This document shows, in pieces, positions 45,001 to 52,449 of a stretch of 61,302 nt of DNA. Source of the DNA: Ruminobacter amylophilus (GTDB lineage: Bacteria > Pseudomonadota > Gammaproteobacteria > Enterobacterales > Succinivibrionaceae); contig NZ_FOXF01000012.1 in the NCBI RefSeq assembly GCF_900115655.1, positions 1 through 61,302 of the forward strand. Direction: 5' to 3'. Both the position numbers and the translations under genes were made by a program. Each line of letters opens with the position of its first letter. Within the stretch, counting starts at the first letter, position 1. The notes under the pieces are model-generated. The model saw nothing but the letters and a program-made list of their open reading frames with translations, made no database searches and was not told where the DNA came from.

Positions 45001-46176
45001 ATGAATACTATATCTGAAGTACGCTGTTCAATTAACGAAATAGATTCCGAAATTTTACGTCTGCTGGCTAAACGCAAAGAACTTGATATAAAGATGGCAG
45101 ATCTCAAATACAGTCAGGGGCTTCCGGTACGCGAAACCAGAGAAAACGAACAGAGCATGCAGAAGCTGATGGATGCCGGCATGGAGCTGAATCTTTCTCC
45201 GGATTTTGTAGACAGTGTTTTCAGAACGGTTTTTGCCAATTCATTATCTCAGCAGATTTCATACATCCAGGGAATTGTGGGGATAAATCATCAGCTCAAC
45301 AGAAAACTGAAAGTTTCTTTTTTAGGTAATGTAGGTACTTATTCATATCTCGCAACCTACAAGTATTTCAATTCCATCTGTGACTACATTCAGCCGAAGA
45401 ACTGTACCACCTTTGATGATATCATCAGTGCCGTGGAAACCGGTGAATGTGACTGTGGCGTTCTGCCTATTGAAAACACTTCTTCCGGATGCATCAATGA
45501 AGTTTATGACCTGCTGCAGAAATCAAACGTTAAAATCATAGGAGAGCTGACTTATCCGATTGAACACACTATTCTGGTGAAGCAGGATACCGATTTATCA
45601 AAAATAAAGACCCTGTATGCGCATCCGCAGCCTTTCAGTCAGTGTTCCGACTGGCTGCATGCCAATCTGCCTGATGTTGAATTAAAAGCATGTTCTTCCT
45701 CATCTGAGGCGATGGATACCGTCAGAAAGCTGGATCGTGATGACTGCGCCGCAATAGGATGCAGAGAAGCCGGAGCCTTATATTCATTAAAGGCTATTCA
45801 CGGCAATATAGCCAACCAGAAACGCAACATAACCCGTTTTATCGTTATCAGCATGAGCAATATTATCGTTCCTCCTGATATCGAGGCCAAGACTTCAATT
45901 ACCTTTACCACTGAAAATACTCCGGGTTCTCTGGTGAGAGTTCTCAACGTGTTCAGCAGTCACAATATCAACGTGGTTAAACTGCAGTCAAGACCTAGAA
46001 TTCAGAACAATCTCGATAATGAACCCAGAGGCGTGTGGGATGAAACCTTCTATGCCGATATCCTGATTAACGTCAATACACCTCTGATGACAGGTCTCAT
46101 GGCTGAACTGAGACAGGTTACCGGTTCAATAAGAGTTCTCGGCTGTTATGCCGCAAGTGATGCCACAGGAAGATAA
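45001..46176 (+). CDS. pheA: Bifunctional chorismate mutase / prephenate dehydratase
   Basis: A 391-residue P-protein making phenylpyruvate for Phe synthesis. Chorismate mutase about 1-90 (INEIDSEILRLLAKRKEL), prephenate dehydratase about 103-285 (KVSFLGNVGTYSYLA, CDCGVLPIENTSSG, NITRFIVIS), and a regulatory ACT domain about 300-385 (TTENTPGSLVRVLNVFSSHNI, KLQSRP), where Phe feedback acts in relatives. The length fits E. coli PheA (386). An inverted repeat overlaps a TATAAT at 44940-44945 upstream; a TyrR-type box is at best weak. It is a single gene with its own terminator. Confidence 0.95.
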   Translation: MNTISEVRCSINEIDSEILRLLAKRKELDIKMADLKYSQGLPVRETRENEQSMQKLMDAGMELNLSPDFVDSVFRTVFANSLSQQISYIQGIVGINHQLNRKLKVSFLGNVGTYSYLATYKYFNSICDYIQPKNCTTFDDIISAVETGECDCGVLPIENTSSGCINEVYDLLQKSNVKIIGELTYPIEHTILVKQDTDLSKIKTLYAHPQPFSQCSDWLHANLPDVELKACSSSSEAMDTVRKLDRDDCAAIGCREAGALYSLKAIHGNIANQKRNITRFIVISMSNIIVPPDIEAKTSITFTTENTPGSLVRVLNVFSSHNINVVKLQSRPRIQNNLDNEPRGVWDETFYADILINVNTPLMTGLMAELRQVTGSIRVLGCYAASDATGR

Positions 46177-46205
46177 ACTTTCGGGATCATACAGGAACCA
46201 TGAAT

Positions 46206-46232
46206 AATTCCGGCTGTTGCCGGAATTTTTTT
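46206..46232 (+). terminator. Terminator of pheA
   Basis: A 9-bp perfect stem (AATTCCGGC/GCCGGAATT), TGTT loop, seven T residues. Confidence 0.92.
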
Positions 46233-46283
46233 GTCTGCATTTTTTCAGTTATCTGGAGATTTGACTGAATTTTTCTGAAATAT

Positions 46284-46317
46284 AAAAAAAACCATCACAT
46301 TACAAAATGTGATGGTT
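46284..46317 (-). terminator. Orphan intrinsic terminator (minus strand)
   Basis: A perfect 12-bp stem AACCATCACATT/AATGTGATGGTT with a 4-base loop and an uninterrupted T run on the minus strand. The amylase gene upstream already has its own terminator at 46558-46585. Confidence 0.85.
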
Positions 46318-46367
46318 GAAATTAATGAAGAAACACATGACTCCATAGGAAACTTAATGGAGAAAAC
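46284..46367 (-). ncRNA. Candidate small RNA of about 84 nt
   Basis: On the minus strand a promoter-like pair TTGCAA (46396-46401), 16-base spacer, TATCAT (46374-46379) would start a transcript near 46367. It would contain a small hairpin (CTCCAT...ATGGAG), an unpaired U/C-rich stretch (TGTTTCTTCATTAATTT) and a 12-bp perfect terminator stem (AACCATCACATT) closed by TTGT and followed by eight U residues. The layout is typical of Hfq-type sRNAs. It is separated from both neighbours by their own terminators. No known sRNA family is recognised. Confidence 0.4.
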
Positions 46368-46557
46368 ACAGGTATGATAACCTTTTCATAACCAATTGCA
46401 AATAAGACTACATGTTTTTTGCATTAGCTGTCACAAAATAATGAATGAGCTGTATGTTATTTATTCAGAGTTGTTCTGATTGTTGAAATAATGAGCATTT
46501 CAGATATCTGAATACATATGAAAAGGAAAACAACAGTGGTTGTATACGTTTTACTGA

Positions 46558-46585
46558 ATGAAAAAGGGACTCTGATGAGTCCCTT
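46558..46585 (-). terminator. Terminator of the amylase gene
   Basis: AAAGGGACT and its complement AGTCCCTTT around a 6-base loop; minus-strand tail TTTTT. It begins about 26 bases after the amylase stop. Confidence 0.85.
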
Positions 46586-46610
46586 TGACAGTATCCGTTC
46601 GGAAAAGTTA

Positions 46611-48347
46611 TTACTTGCAGGTAACGTTTACAAAGGTACCTGAAAGAGCCGGAGCGGTAATCACATTCTTTTTAACTGAACCGCCGAACAGGGATTTCAT
46701 GGTACAGCCAGAGCTGAGACCAAGCTTGGCCCATACGTTATCATCGATGGTAACCTGACGTTCACCGGTACCGGTATTCATCACATAGATTACCTTGTCG
46801 TTCTTGTACTGCTTGAAATCTGCGTAGATTGAGTGATCACTGAACAGATGTACTCTCTTGCCGTGAGACAGGGCTGGGTGTGAGTCTCTGAGTTTCAGTA
46901 CTGCCGCAACGGAATTCTTGAGCTTCTTTTCGTCTGCTGAAAGCTTGTTAACATGTCCGTCGGTTCTTGAAACGTGGTCATCGCACTGATGTTTTTCGAT
47001 ACAGTTCTTAGGCTTCTGACTGAACCCCTTGAGATCATCACCGGTTTCATCGCCGTAGTATATGGTTAAAGGACCGGACATGGCGGAGAGGAAGCTTATG
47101 GCAGCCAGATGGGCGTCATAGTAGCTCTGTCCGTTCTTTCCGTCTTCTTCAAGTTTTGCTCTCTGGAGAAGATCACCGAAACGGACGGTGTCATGGTTGG
47201 TGATGAAGTTGTTTAAAATTGACGCCTTGTTGTATCCTCTCATCTTGCTGAGGATTTCATCGTTAAGAGACTGAGCTGGAACACGGCAGTTGCCTGAAGT
47301 GAACGGATCTTCTCTTGTAGCCAGAACCTTGGTAAGCTGACTGCGGAGCGGGAAGTTAAAGGCACTGCTTACACCATCGTTTACGAATACGTTCTTTTCG
47401 ATTTCCTTTGGATTGTCTGTCCAGATTTCTGCAAGAGTATAGCCGAGAGGCAGGGTTCTCTTTGAACCGAGTACATAGGTATTACTCTTCTTTGCTGATT
47501 CTTCTTCAACGGCTTCGCGAATCTGCTTCCACTGTTCAGGGGTGAGCTGATATGCCTGGTCAAGTCTCCAGCCGTCGATCTTTGCTTCCCTGATCCAGTA
47601 GGTGGCTACTTCCTTAAGAAAATCCATTGATTCATCAACCTTGAAGCAGGTGCCTGCCTTCAATGTCATTTTGTCATCATGTCCTGTAATGTCGCGGCAC
47701 ATTCTGCTGAGAACCAGTTTGTTGCCGTTTGGACTTTCGGTCTTTACGTTAACTTTTGCATGACCGAATACACCGTCGAGGAATACGTACATTCCCTTGG
47801 AATGGGCAGCATTAACGAGTTTCTTTAAATCGGCCTTGGTACCGAATCTAGGATCAATTGAGAAGTAATCGGAGGTAAAGTAGCCGGTTCCGTCAAGGAA
47901 ATCGTCTGAAGTCTGCTGATTCTCCATCTTGGTTGTGGTGAAAATAGGGGTTAACCAGATGGCATTTGCACCGGTTGACTTGATGTAGTCGAGGTTGTCG
48001 ATAATGCCTTTGAGGTTACCCTGATGACTGCTTGGACCATAGGATACGCCTACGCCTTGAGCTCCTTTTTTACCGTGCATGAAGCTTTCAACCATGATCT
48101 GATAGATTCTGAGATCGCAGAATCTGCTGTCCCCGTTGAAGCAGCCCTTATTGTCATTGGTAGTCAGGTTCAGATTTTTGGCAGAAATTTCCACCGGCTG
48201 TGTTGAACCGCTTCTGGTACAGTTTATGGTATCAGGATTATCTTCCTGCTGCCATGCGAATTTTTTTGGAGCTCCTGAGGTTGAATTACATCCTGCAACA
48301 AGAAGTGCCCCGAGAACGGCGGTAGCGATTATTGATTGTTTTATCAT
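46611..48347 (-). CDS. GH13 alpha-amylase-type lipoprotein
   Basis: A 578-residue secreted glycoside hydrolase of family 13. Lipoprotein signal LLVAGC (Cys20), then a (beta/alpha)8 barrel: region I DGVFGHA (Asn of the usual NH replaced by Gly), region II GWRLDQAY with nucleophile D263, region III LAEIW with acid/base E307, and region IV FITNHDT with D386. Late sequence is a C-terminal all-beta domain. Predicted to sit lipid-anchored in the envelope and cut starch or maltodextrins, probably supplying the LamB porins. Whether it faces the surface or the periplasm cannot be read. It is a single gene. Confidence 0.85.
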   Translation of the reverse strand: MIKQSIIATAVLGALLVAGCNSTSGAPKKFAWQQEDNPDTINCTRSGSTQPVEISAKNLNLTTNDNKGCFNGDSRFCDLRIYQIMVESFMHGKKGAQGVGVSYGPSSHQGNLKGIIDNLDYIKSTGANAIWLTPIFTTTKMENQQTSDDFLDGTGYFTSDYFSIDPRFGTKADLKKLVNAAHSKGMYVFLDGVFGHAKVNVKTESPNGNKLVLSRMCRDITGHDDKMTLKAGTCFKVDESMDFLKEVATYWIREAKIDGWRLDQAYQLTPEQWKQIREAVEEESAKKSNTYVLGSKRTLPLGYTLAEIWTDNPKEIEKNVFVNDGVSSAFNFPLRSQLTKVLATREDPFTSGNCRVPAQSLNDEILSKMRGYNKASILNNFITNHDTVRFGDLLQRAKLEEDGKNGQSYYDAHLAAISFLSAMSGPLTIYYGDETGDDLKGFSQKPKNCIEKHQCDDHVSRTDGHVNKLSADEKKLKNSVAAVLKLRDSHPALSHGKRVHLFSDHSIYADFKQYKNDKVIYVMNTGTGERQVTIDDNVWAKLGLSSGCTMKSLFGGSVKKNVITAPALSGTFVNVTCK

Positions 48348-48398
48348 TAGCGTATTCCTTTTATGTCCATTATTATATTTTTCATTTTCACGTGTTCT

Positions 48399-48411
48399 TG
48401 CACATAGTGCA
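48399..48411. promoter_or_regulatory. Palindrome in the amylase leader, candidate operator
   Basis: TGCAC-ATA-GTGCA, a perfect 13-base palindrome 52-64 bases before the amylase ATG. Position and symmetry fit a repressor site; the regulator is unknown. Confidence 0.25.
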
Positions 48412-48500
48412 TGAATGTTTCCTTCTGTTCTTTATTGTCTTATGGATGAACCGAAGAAAATGATACATGCGAATAAATGACAGTGTATTTATAAACAAAA

Positions 48501-48530
48501 AATTACCTGTGGAACAGGTAATTTTTTTTA
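48501..48530. terminator. Bidirectional terminator upstream of the amylase gene
   Basis: A 10-bp perfect stem (AATTACCTGT/ACAGGTAATT) with a GGA loop and T runs on both strands. It lies upstream of the amylase gene, so it may insulate it from anmK read-through. Confidence 0.75.
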
Positions 48531-48631
48531 TGCATATAAAAACGTTCAGATTGTAACTGTTTATGAAAAATTTTAGGTTGTTACAGTTCAAATTATTAGA
48601 TAATTATGTGATTAATGACATGTTATGAAAA

Positions 48632-48652
48632 GGCGGAATGCGTCCGCCTTTA
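48632..48652 (-). terminator. Terminator of anmK
   Basis: AAAGGCGGA with TCCGCCTTT around a 5-base loop; TTTTC follows on the minus strand. 31-51 bases after the anmK stop. Confidence 0.7.
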
Positions 48653-48682
48653 TAAGGATTGGCGCAGTACGGAAAATATGAC

Positions 48683-49795
48683 CTACGAAGACTTGGGAGC
48701 CGGGTACAGAGCTCCCATTATTTCAGGTTCGGAGGAACCTGTTATTCCTGTCATGTCGATTTTTTCCCTGTTTATGAATTTGTATCCCAGCCAGGCAAAT
48801 GCCATGGCTTCAAGATAATCAGGATCCACTCCGATTTCTCTGATGCCGGCGACTTTAAGATGACCGCTTCTGCCAGCATGGAATGCTATTCGTTCCATGA
48901 GATGGCTGTTGTGACAACCGCCGCCGCAGACATATATTTCACCTTTTTCTCCGAATAAATCAATGCCCTGAACAATCGTTACGGCAGTGAGTTCAGTTAC
49001 TGTTGCCAGCATGTCGTCAGGACACAGGTTCTGAAGTATTGAGCTTCGATTGAGATAATCACCGTTGAAAAGCTCGCGTCCGGTGGATTTCGGAGGCTCA
49101 GCCTTAAAGTAAGGTTCATCGAGAAGTTCTTCAAGGGCTTCAGCACTGACGGTACCGCTGGAAGCATGTTCTCCGCTGAAATCGCTCGGCTGATTCAGGT
49201 ATTTTCGCGCAAGCAGATCAATCATGGTGTTGCCGGGGCCTGTGTCGAATCCGGATACATTACGTCCTGGAATCAGTACGGATACGTTGGATATGCCGCC
49301 TATGTTTACGATGTATCTTGGAGTGTCCGGACTGGCACATATTTCCTGATGAAAAGCAGGCACCAGCGGAGCCCCCTGACCGCCGAGAGCAAGATCCATG
49401 GATCTGAAGTCGCAGGTCACGTCAATTCCGGTAAGTGCCGCCAGCAGGGCGTGATTGCCCAGCTGAACCGAAAACCCGTTTTCAGGTTCATGACGGACGG
49501 TCTGACCGTGAGAGGCTATGGCGGTGATGTCCTCGGGAGTCAGCTTCTGCCTGATGAGCAGTTCCCTGATTCCTTCCGCAGCAGCCTGTGCATAACGGCA
49601 TCCGAACATTCCCGCCCTGTGAATTTCATTTTCTCCGGGAGTGCACAGGGCATTTATCGCTTTTCTGTCCTCTTCAGACCATTTCTTTTCAAGTGCGGCC
49701 ACCAGTCTTATTCTGCCGCCTTTCTGAAAATCCACCAATGCCACGTCAATCGCGTCAGCGCTGGTTCCTGACATAAGTCCTATGTATAAAGCCAT
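48683..49795 (-). CDS. anmK: Anhydro-N-acetylmuramic acid kinase
   Basis: A 370-residue sugar kinase of the ASKHA fold. It phosphorylates and opens 1,6-anhydro-MurNAc during cell-wall recycling. Motifs are GLMSGTSADAIDVALVDF (nucleotide and substrate loop), ASHGQTVRHEP, DFRSMDLALGGQGAPLVPAFH, NIGGISNVS, GFDTGPGNTMID and VCGGGCHN. The length is typical. CGGAGTAACA precedes the ATG. It is divergent from tyrS, an arrangement also found in other gammaproteobacteria. Confidence 0.96.
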   Translation of the reverse strand: MALYIGLMSGTSADAIDVALVDFQKGGRIRLVAALEKKWSEEDRKAINALCTPGENEIHRAGMFGCRYAQAAAEGIRELLIRQKLTPEDITAIASHGQTVRHEPENGFSVQLGNHALLAALTGIDVTCDFRSMDLALGGQGAPLVPAFHQEICASPDTPRYIVNIGGISNVSVLIPGRNVSGFDTGPGNTMIDLLARKYLNQPSDFSGEHASSGTVSAEALEELLDEPYFKAEPPKSTGRELFNGDYLNRSSILQNLCPDDMLATVTELTAVTIVQGIDLFGEKGEIYVCGGGCHNSHLMERIAFHAGRSGHLKVAGIREIGVDPDYLEAMAFAWLGYKFINREKIDMTGITGSSEPEIMGALYPAPKSS

Positions 49796-50125
49796 TGTTA
49801 CTCCGTGAGGCTGAGGTCTGTCAGAGCCTCCGTAAATTATGTGTCTGTCGAAAACCGGGATTGAAGATAACTGTTGTCTTTTTGGGAAGAAACATTCAGC
49901 GGTTCCGTCTCTGGTTATAATACTTTAGCATGAGATGTCTGAGATATCGATAATTTTATACCTTATTTTGCTTATAGTCTGTGGTAAATTTTTGCTTTTA
50001 CCTCTATAATGCAAGACGGAAATTTTTTTGTATTTTTTTATTTAAATCGGTTAAACGGATTCTGCCGTTTTTAATGGTTAAAACCAGCGGCGGAACTGTT
50101 GCCCTTTATAGATGGAGTATAGGTG
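49796..50125. other. Divergent promoter region anmK / tyrS
   Basis: A 330-base AT-rich gap. A short hairpin AACGG-N6-CCGTT followed by TTTA (about 50054-50072) lies in the tyrS leader but is too weak to call an attenuator. No T-box-like element is seen. Confidence 0.4.
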
Positions 50126-51328
50126 ATGATTTCAGTTGATGAGGCGTTGTCAGAGATTGTTCGTGGTGCCGATTCTGTAATTTCGGTTGAAGGATTAAAG
50201 GCAAAGCTTGAAGAAGGCAGACCATTGAGAATTAAGCTCGGCATGGATCCTACAGCTCCGGACATTCATTTAGGTCACACCGTAATCTTAAACAAGCTGA
50301 GAGTTTTTCAGAAGCTTGGTCATGAAATCATTCTGATTATCGGTGACTTTACCGCAGCGGTAGGTGACCCTACAGGCAAGAATGCCACCAGACCCCCTCT
50401 TTCAAGAGAAAAGATTCTGGAAAATGCCAAGACCTATGCGGAACAGGCTTTTAAGATTCTTGATGAAAGCAAGACCAGAATCGTGTACAACTCTGAATGG
50501 CTTGAAAAGCTCGGAGCTTCCGGCATGATCAAGCTTGCATCACGTCAGACCGTTGCCAGAATGCTTGAACGAGATGATTTCAAGAAGAGATATGCAGCAG
50601 GTCAGTCCATTGCCATTCACGAATTCATTTATCCTCTGCTTCAGGCATACGATTCAGTTCATTTGAAGGCTGACGTTGAACTTGGCGGTACCGACCAGCG
50701 CTTCAACCTTTTAATGGGGCGTGAACTGCAGAAGGAAGAAGGATTAAGTCAGCAGGTTGCCATCATGATGCCTCTGCTCGTAGGTCTTGACGGGGTCAAG
50801 AAGATGAGTAAGAGTGCCGGCAACTACATCGGTGTTCATGATGCTCCTAATGACATGTTCGGCAAGATCATGAGCATCAGTGATGACCTGATGTGGAACT
50901 ACTATGAACTTCTCAGTGAACGTTCACTGAAGGAAATTGAAGAGTTCAAGTCCGGAATTGCTGCAGGTACTGTAAATCCTAGAGACGTGAAGATTACCCT
51001 TGCAAAGGAAATCATTACCCGTTATCACGGAGCCGAAGCTGCAGAAGCCGCTCATCAGGATTTCGTAACCAGATTCTCAAAGAATGCAATTCCTGACGAT
51101 ATCCCAGAAGTAACCGTATCTTTAAACGGTAACGATACTCTTCCTGTAGGCAATCTGCTCAAGGAAGCAGGCCTCGTTGCATCAACCTCTGACGCCATCC
51201 GCATGATCAGGCAGGGGGCTGTAAAGCGTGACGGCGAAGCTGTTACCGATACCAAGCTTCCTGTAAGTGCCGGTGAAGCCGTATGGCAGGTCGGCAAGAG
51301 AAAGTTCGCAAAGGTTACTCTCGCGTAA
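50126..51328 (+). CDS. tyrS: Tyrosyl-tRNA synthetase
   Basis: A 400-residue class I synthetase of the TyrZ-like subgroup. HIGH-type motif HLGHT (about 48-52), [15 protein letters not shown], the tyrosine-binding GGTDQRFN and the KMSKS loop KKMSKSAGN are intact; the C-terminal S4 RNA-binding domain (about 335-395, [16 protein letters not shown]) is present. It charges tRNA-Tyr. The ATG at 50126 has GGAG 8 bases upstream and was preferred over GTG at 50123. A leader of about 80 bases contains only a weak hairpin. Confidence 0.96.
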   Translation: MISVDEALSEIVRGADSVISVEGLKAKLEEGRPLRIKLGMDPTAPDIHLGHTVILNKLRVFQKLGHEIILIIGDFTAAVGDPTGKNATRPPLSREKILENAKTYAEQAFKILDESKTRIVYNSEWLEKLGASGMIKLASRQTVARMLERDDFKKRYAAGQSIAIHEFIYPLLQAYDSVHLKADVELGGTDQRFNLLMGRELQKEEGLSQQVAIMMPLLVGLDGVKKMSKSAGNYIGVHDAPNDMFGKIMSISDDLMWNYYELLSERSLKEIEEFKSGIAAGTVNPRDVKITLAKEIITRYHGAEAAEAAHQDFVTRFSKNAIPDDIPEVTVSLNGNDTLPVGNLLKEAGLVASTSDAIRMIRQGAVKRDGEAVTDTKLPVSAGEAVWQVGKRKFAKVTLA

Positions 51329-51368
51329 TCCGGAATAAAAACGGACTTTCACGGAAAGTGTAAAAGAT

Positions 51369-51400
51369 AATGCAGAACGGAGACGTTCTGCATTTTTTTT
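51369..51400 (+). terminator. Terminator of tyrS
   Basis: An 11-bp perfect stem (AATGCAGAACG/CGTTCTGCATT), GAGA loop, eight or more T residues. Confidence 0.93.
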
Positions 51401-51550
51401 AGCCTTAATTCATCGGTCATCCTCCGTATTTTGCGTGAAGGTTAAAGGAATCACTAAGTCTGACGTATTCTTTTTTTACACGGTCACGTAAAAGTGATAA
51501 GTTTATGTTAATGATTCTTTTTGAGGATTAACTGTTTAAGGAATGATTGT

Positions 51551-52252
51551 ATGGATGGTAAATCTCTGATTGTTTCCTCTCTGCTTCTCGGAGCCTGCTT
51601 CATAGCCGGCATGTACACACTGGCTCCTACTCTGGAAATGACGGCAAAGCATCTGATTGAATCGGAAAGACTGGTTACGGTTAAAGGGCTTGCTGAACGC
51701 AGGGTAAAAGCCGATCACGTGTATATTCCCATCGGATATTCCGTAAAATCATACAGCCATTCTGACGGTCTGCAGATGATTGATGCCTACAGGGCCCAGG
51801 TGCTTGAACATATCAAAAGATATGGTATCAGGGATAATGACATCGGCTTTTCCATGCCTTCGATGTATACCTTCAGTGAAGGCAGTAACGGAACCGGCAG
51901 ACAGGTGTACAGCATCAGTGCAGGTGTTTATGTATCCACGGATAACATGGAAGCCGCAGAAAAACTTAAAAACAGTTTTTATGAGCTTATGAATGCCGGT
52001 ATTCCTCTGACTGACCAGTCATGGGATATCAGGTATACCTATAACGGACTTAATGACATAAAACCTGCGATGGTCGAGGAAGCCACACGAAATGCCAGAG
52101 AGGTTGCGGAAAAGTTCGCCAGGGATTCAGGTTCGTCACTCGGTAAAATCAAAACCGCCAATCAGGGAGTTTTCTCCATTAACGGTGATGATAAGGATCC
52201 GAACAAACTTGTCAGAGTTGTTTCCACTGTTCAGTTCTACCTGAATGATTAG
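51551..52252 (+). CDS. SIMPL-domain (DUF541/YggE-like) envelope protein
   Basis: A 233-residue protein. One N-terminal hydrophobic segment (about 5-27, anchor or uncleaved signal) is followed by a SIMPL/DUF541 domain: LVTVKGLAERRVKADHVYIPIGYSV split over strands, EHIKRYGIRDNDIGF, and a C-terminal ATRNAREVAEKFARDSGSSLGKI. Such proteins are periplasmic or membrane-bound; YggE in E. coli has been linked to oxidative-stress tolerance, but mechanism is unknown. The ATG at 51551 was preferred over 51521 because AAGGA lies 8 bases upstream. It stands alone. Confidence 0.82.
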   Translation: MDGKSLIVSSLLLGACFIAGMYTLAPTLEMTAKHLIESERLVTVKGLAERRVKADHVYIPIGYSVKSYSHSDGLQMIDAYRAQVLEHIKRYGIRDNDIGFSMPSMYTFSEGSNGTGRQVYSISAGVYVSTDNMEAAEKLKNSFYELMNAGIPLTDQSWDIRYTYNGLNDIKPAMVEEATRNAREVAEKFARDSGSSLGKIKTANQGVFSINGDDKDPNKLVRVVSTVQFYLND

Positions 52253-52449
52253 TACCTTCCGTCTGTCGTAATCATGATTTTATTAAACGGTTTTACGTTC
52301 GCGTAAAGCCGTTTGTTGTCTCTGATATTCGCTGATGAGGAGAGCTCCAGAGTAAAATGGTATTTATTCCCATTTAAAAACTTGGTAACGGAAAACTGAA
52401 AAAGGCATAATTATATACATGAGTGTATGTTTTTTTTTGATTGAAAATT

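Larger units (their letters stand above)
48348..48682. other. Region between anmK and the amylase gene
   Basis: A 335-base gap with three structures: a 13-base palindrome (48399-48411), a T-flanked terminator hairpin (48501-48530) and the anmK terminator (48632-48652), with two imperfect direct repeats near 48548-48593 (TTGTAACTGTT and TTGTTACAGTT). It must hold the amylase promoter; no gene is supported. Confidence 0.4.

Noticed and set aside
46318-46557. Part of the putative sRNA region resembling GcvB (TTTGCAATTGGT)
   Set aside because: The match is a short 12-base coincidence located in the promoter part, and the rest has no GcvB structure.
50052-50072. tyrS leader hairpin as an attenuator or T-box
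   Set aside because: The stem is five or six base pairs with a short T run, and none of the T-box conserved parts is present.
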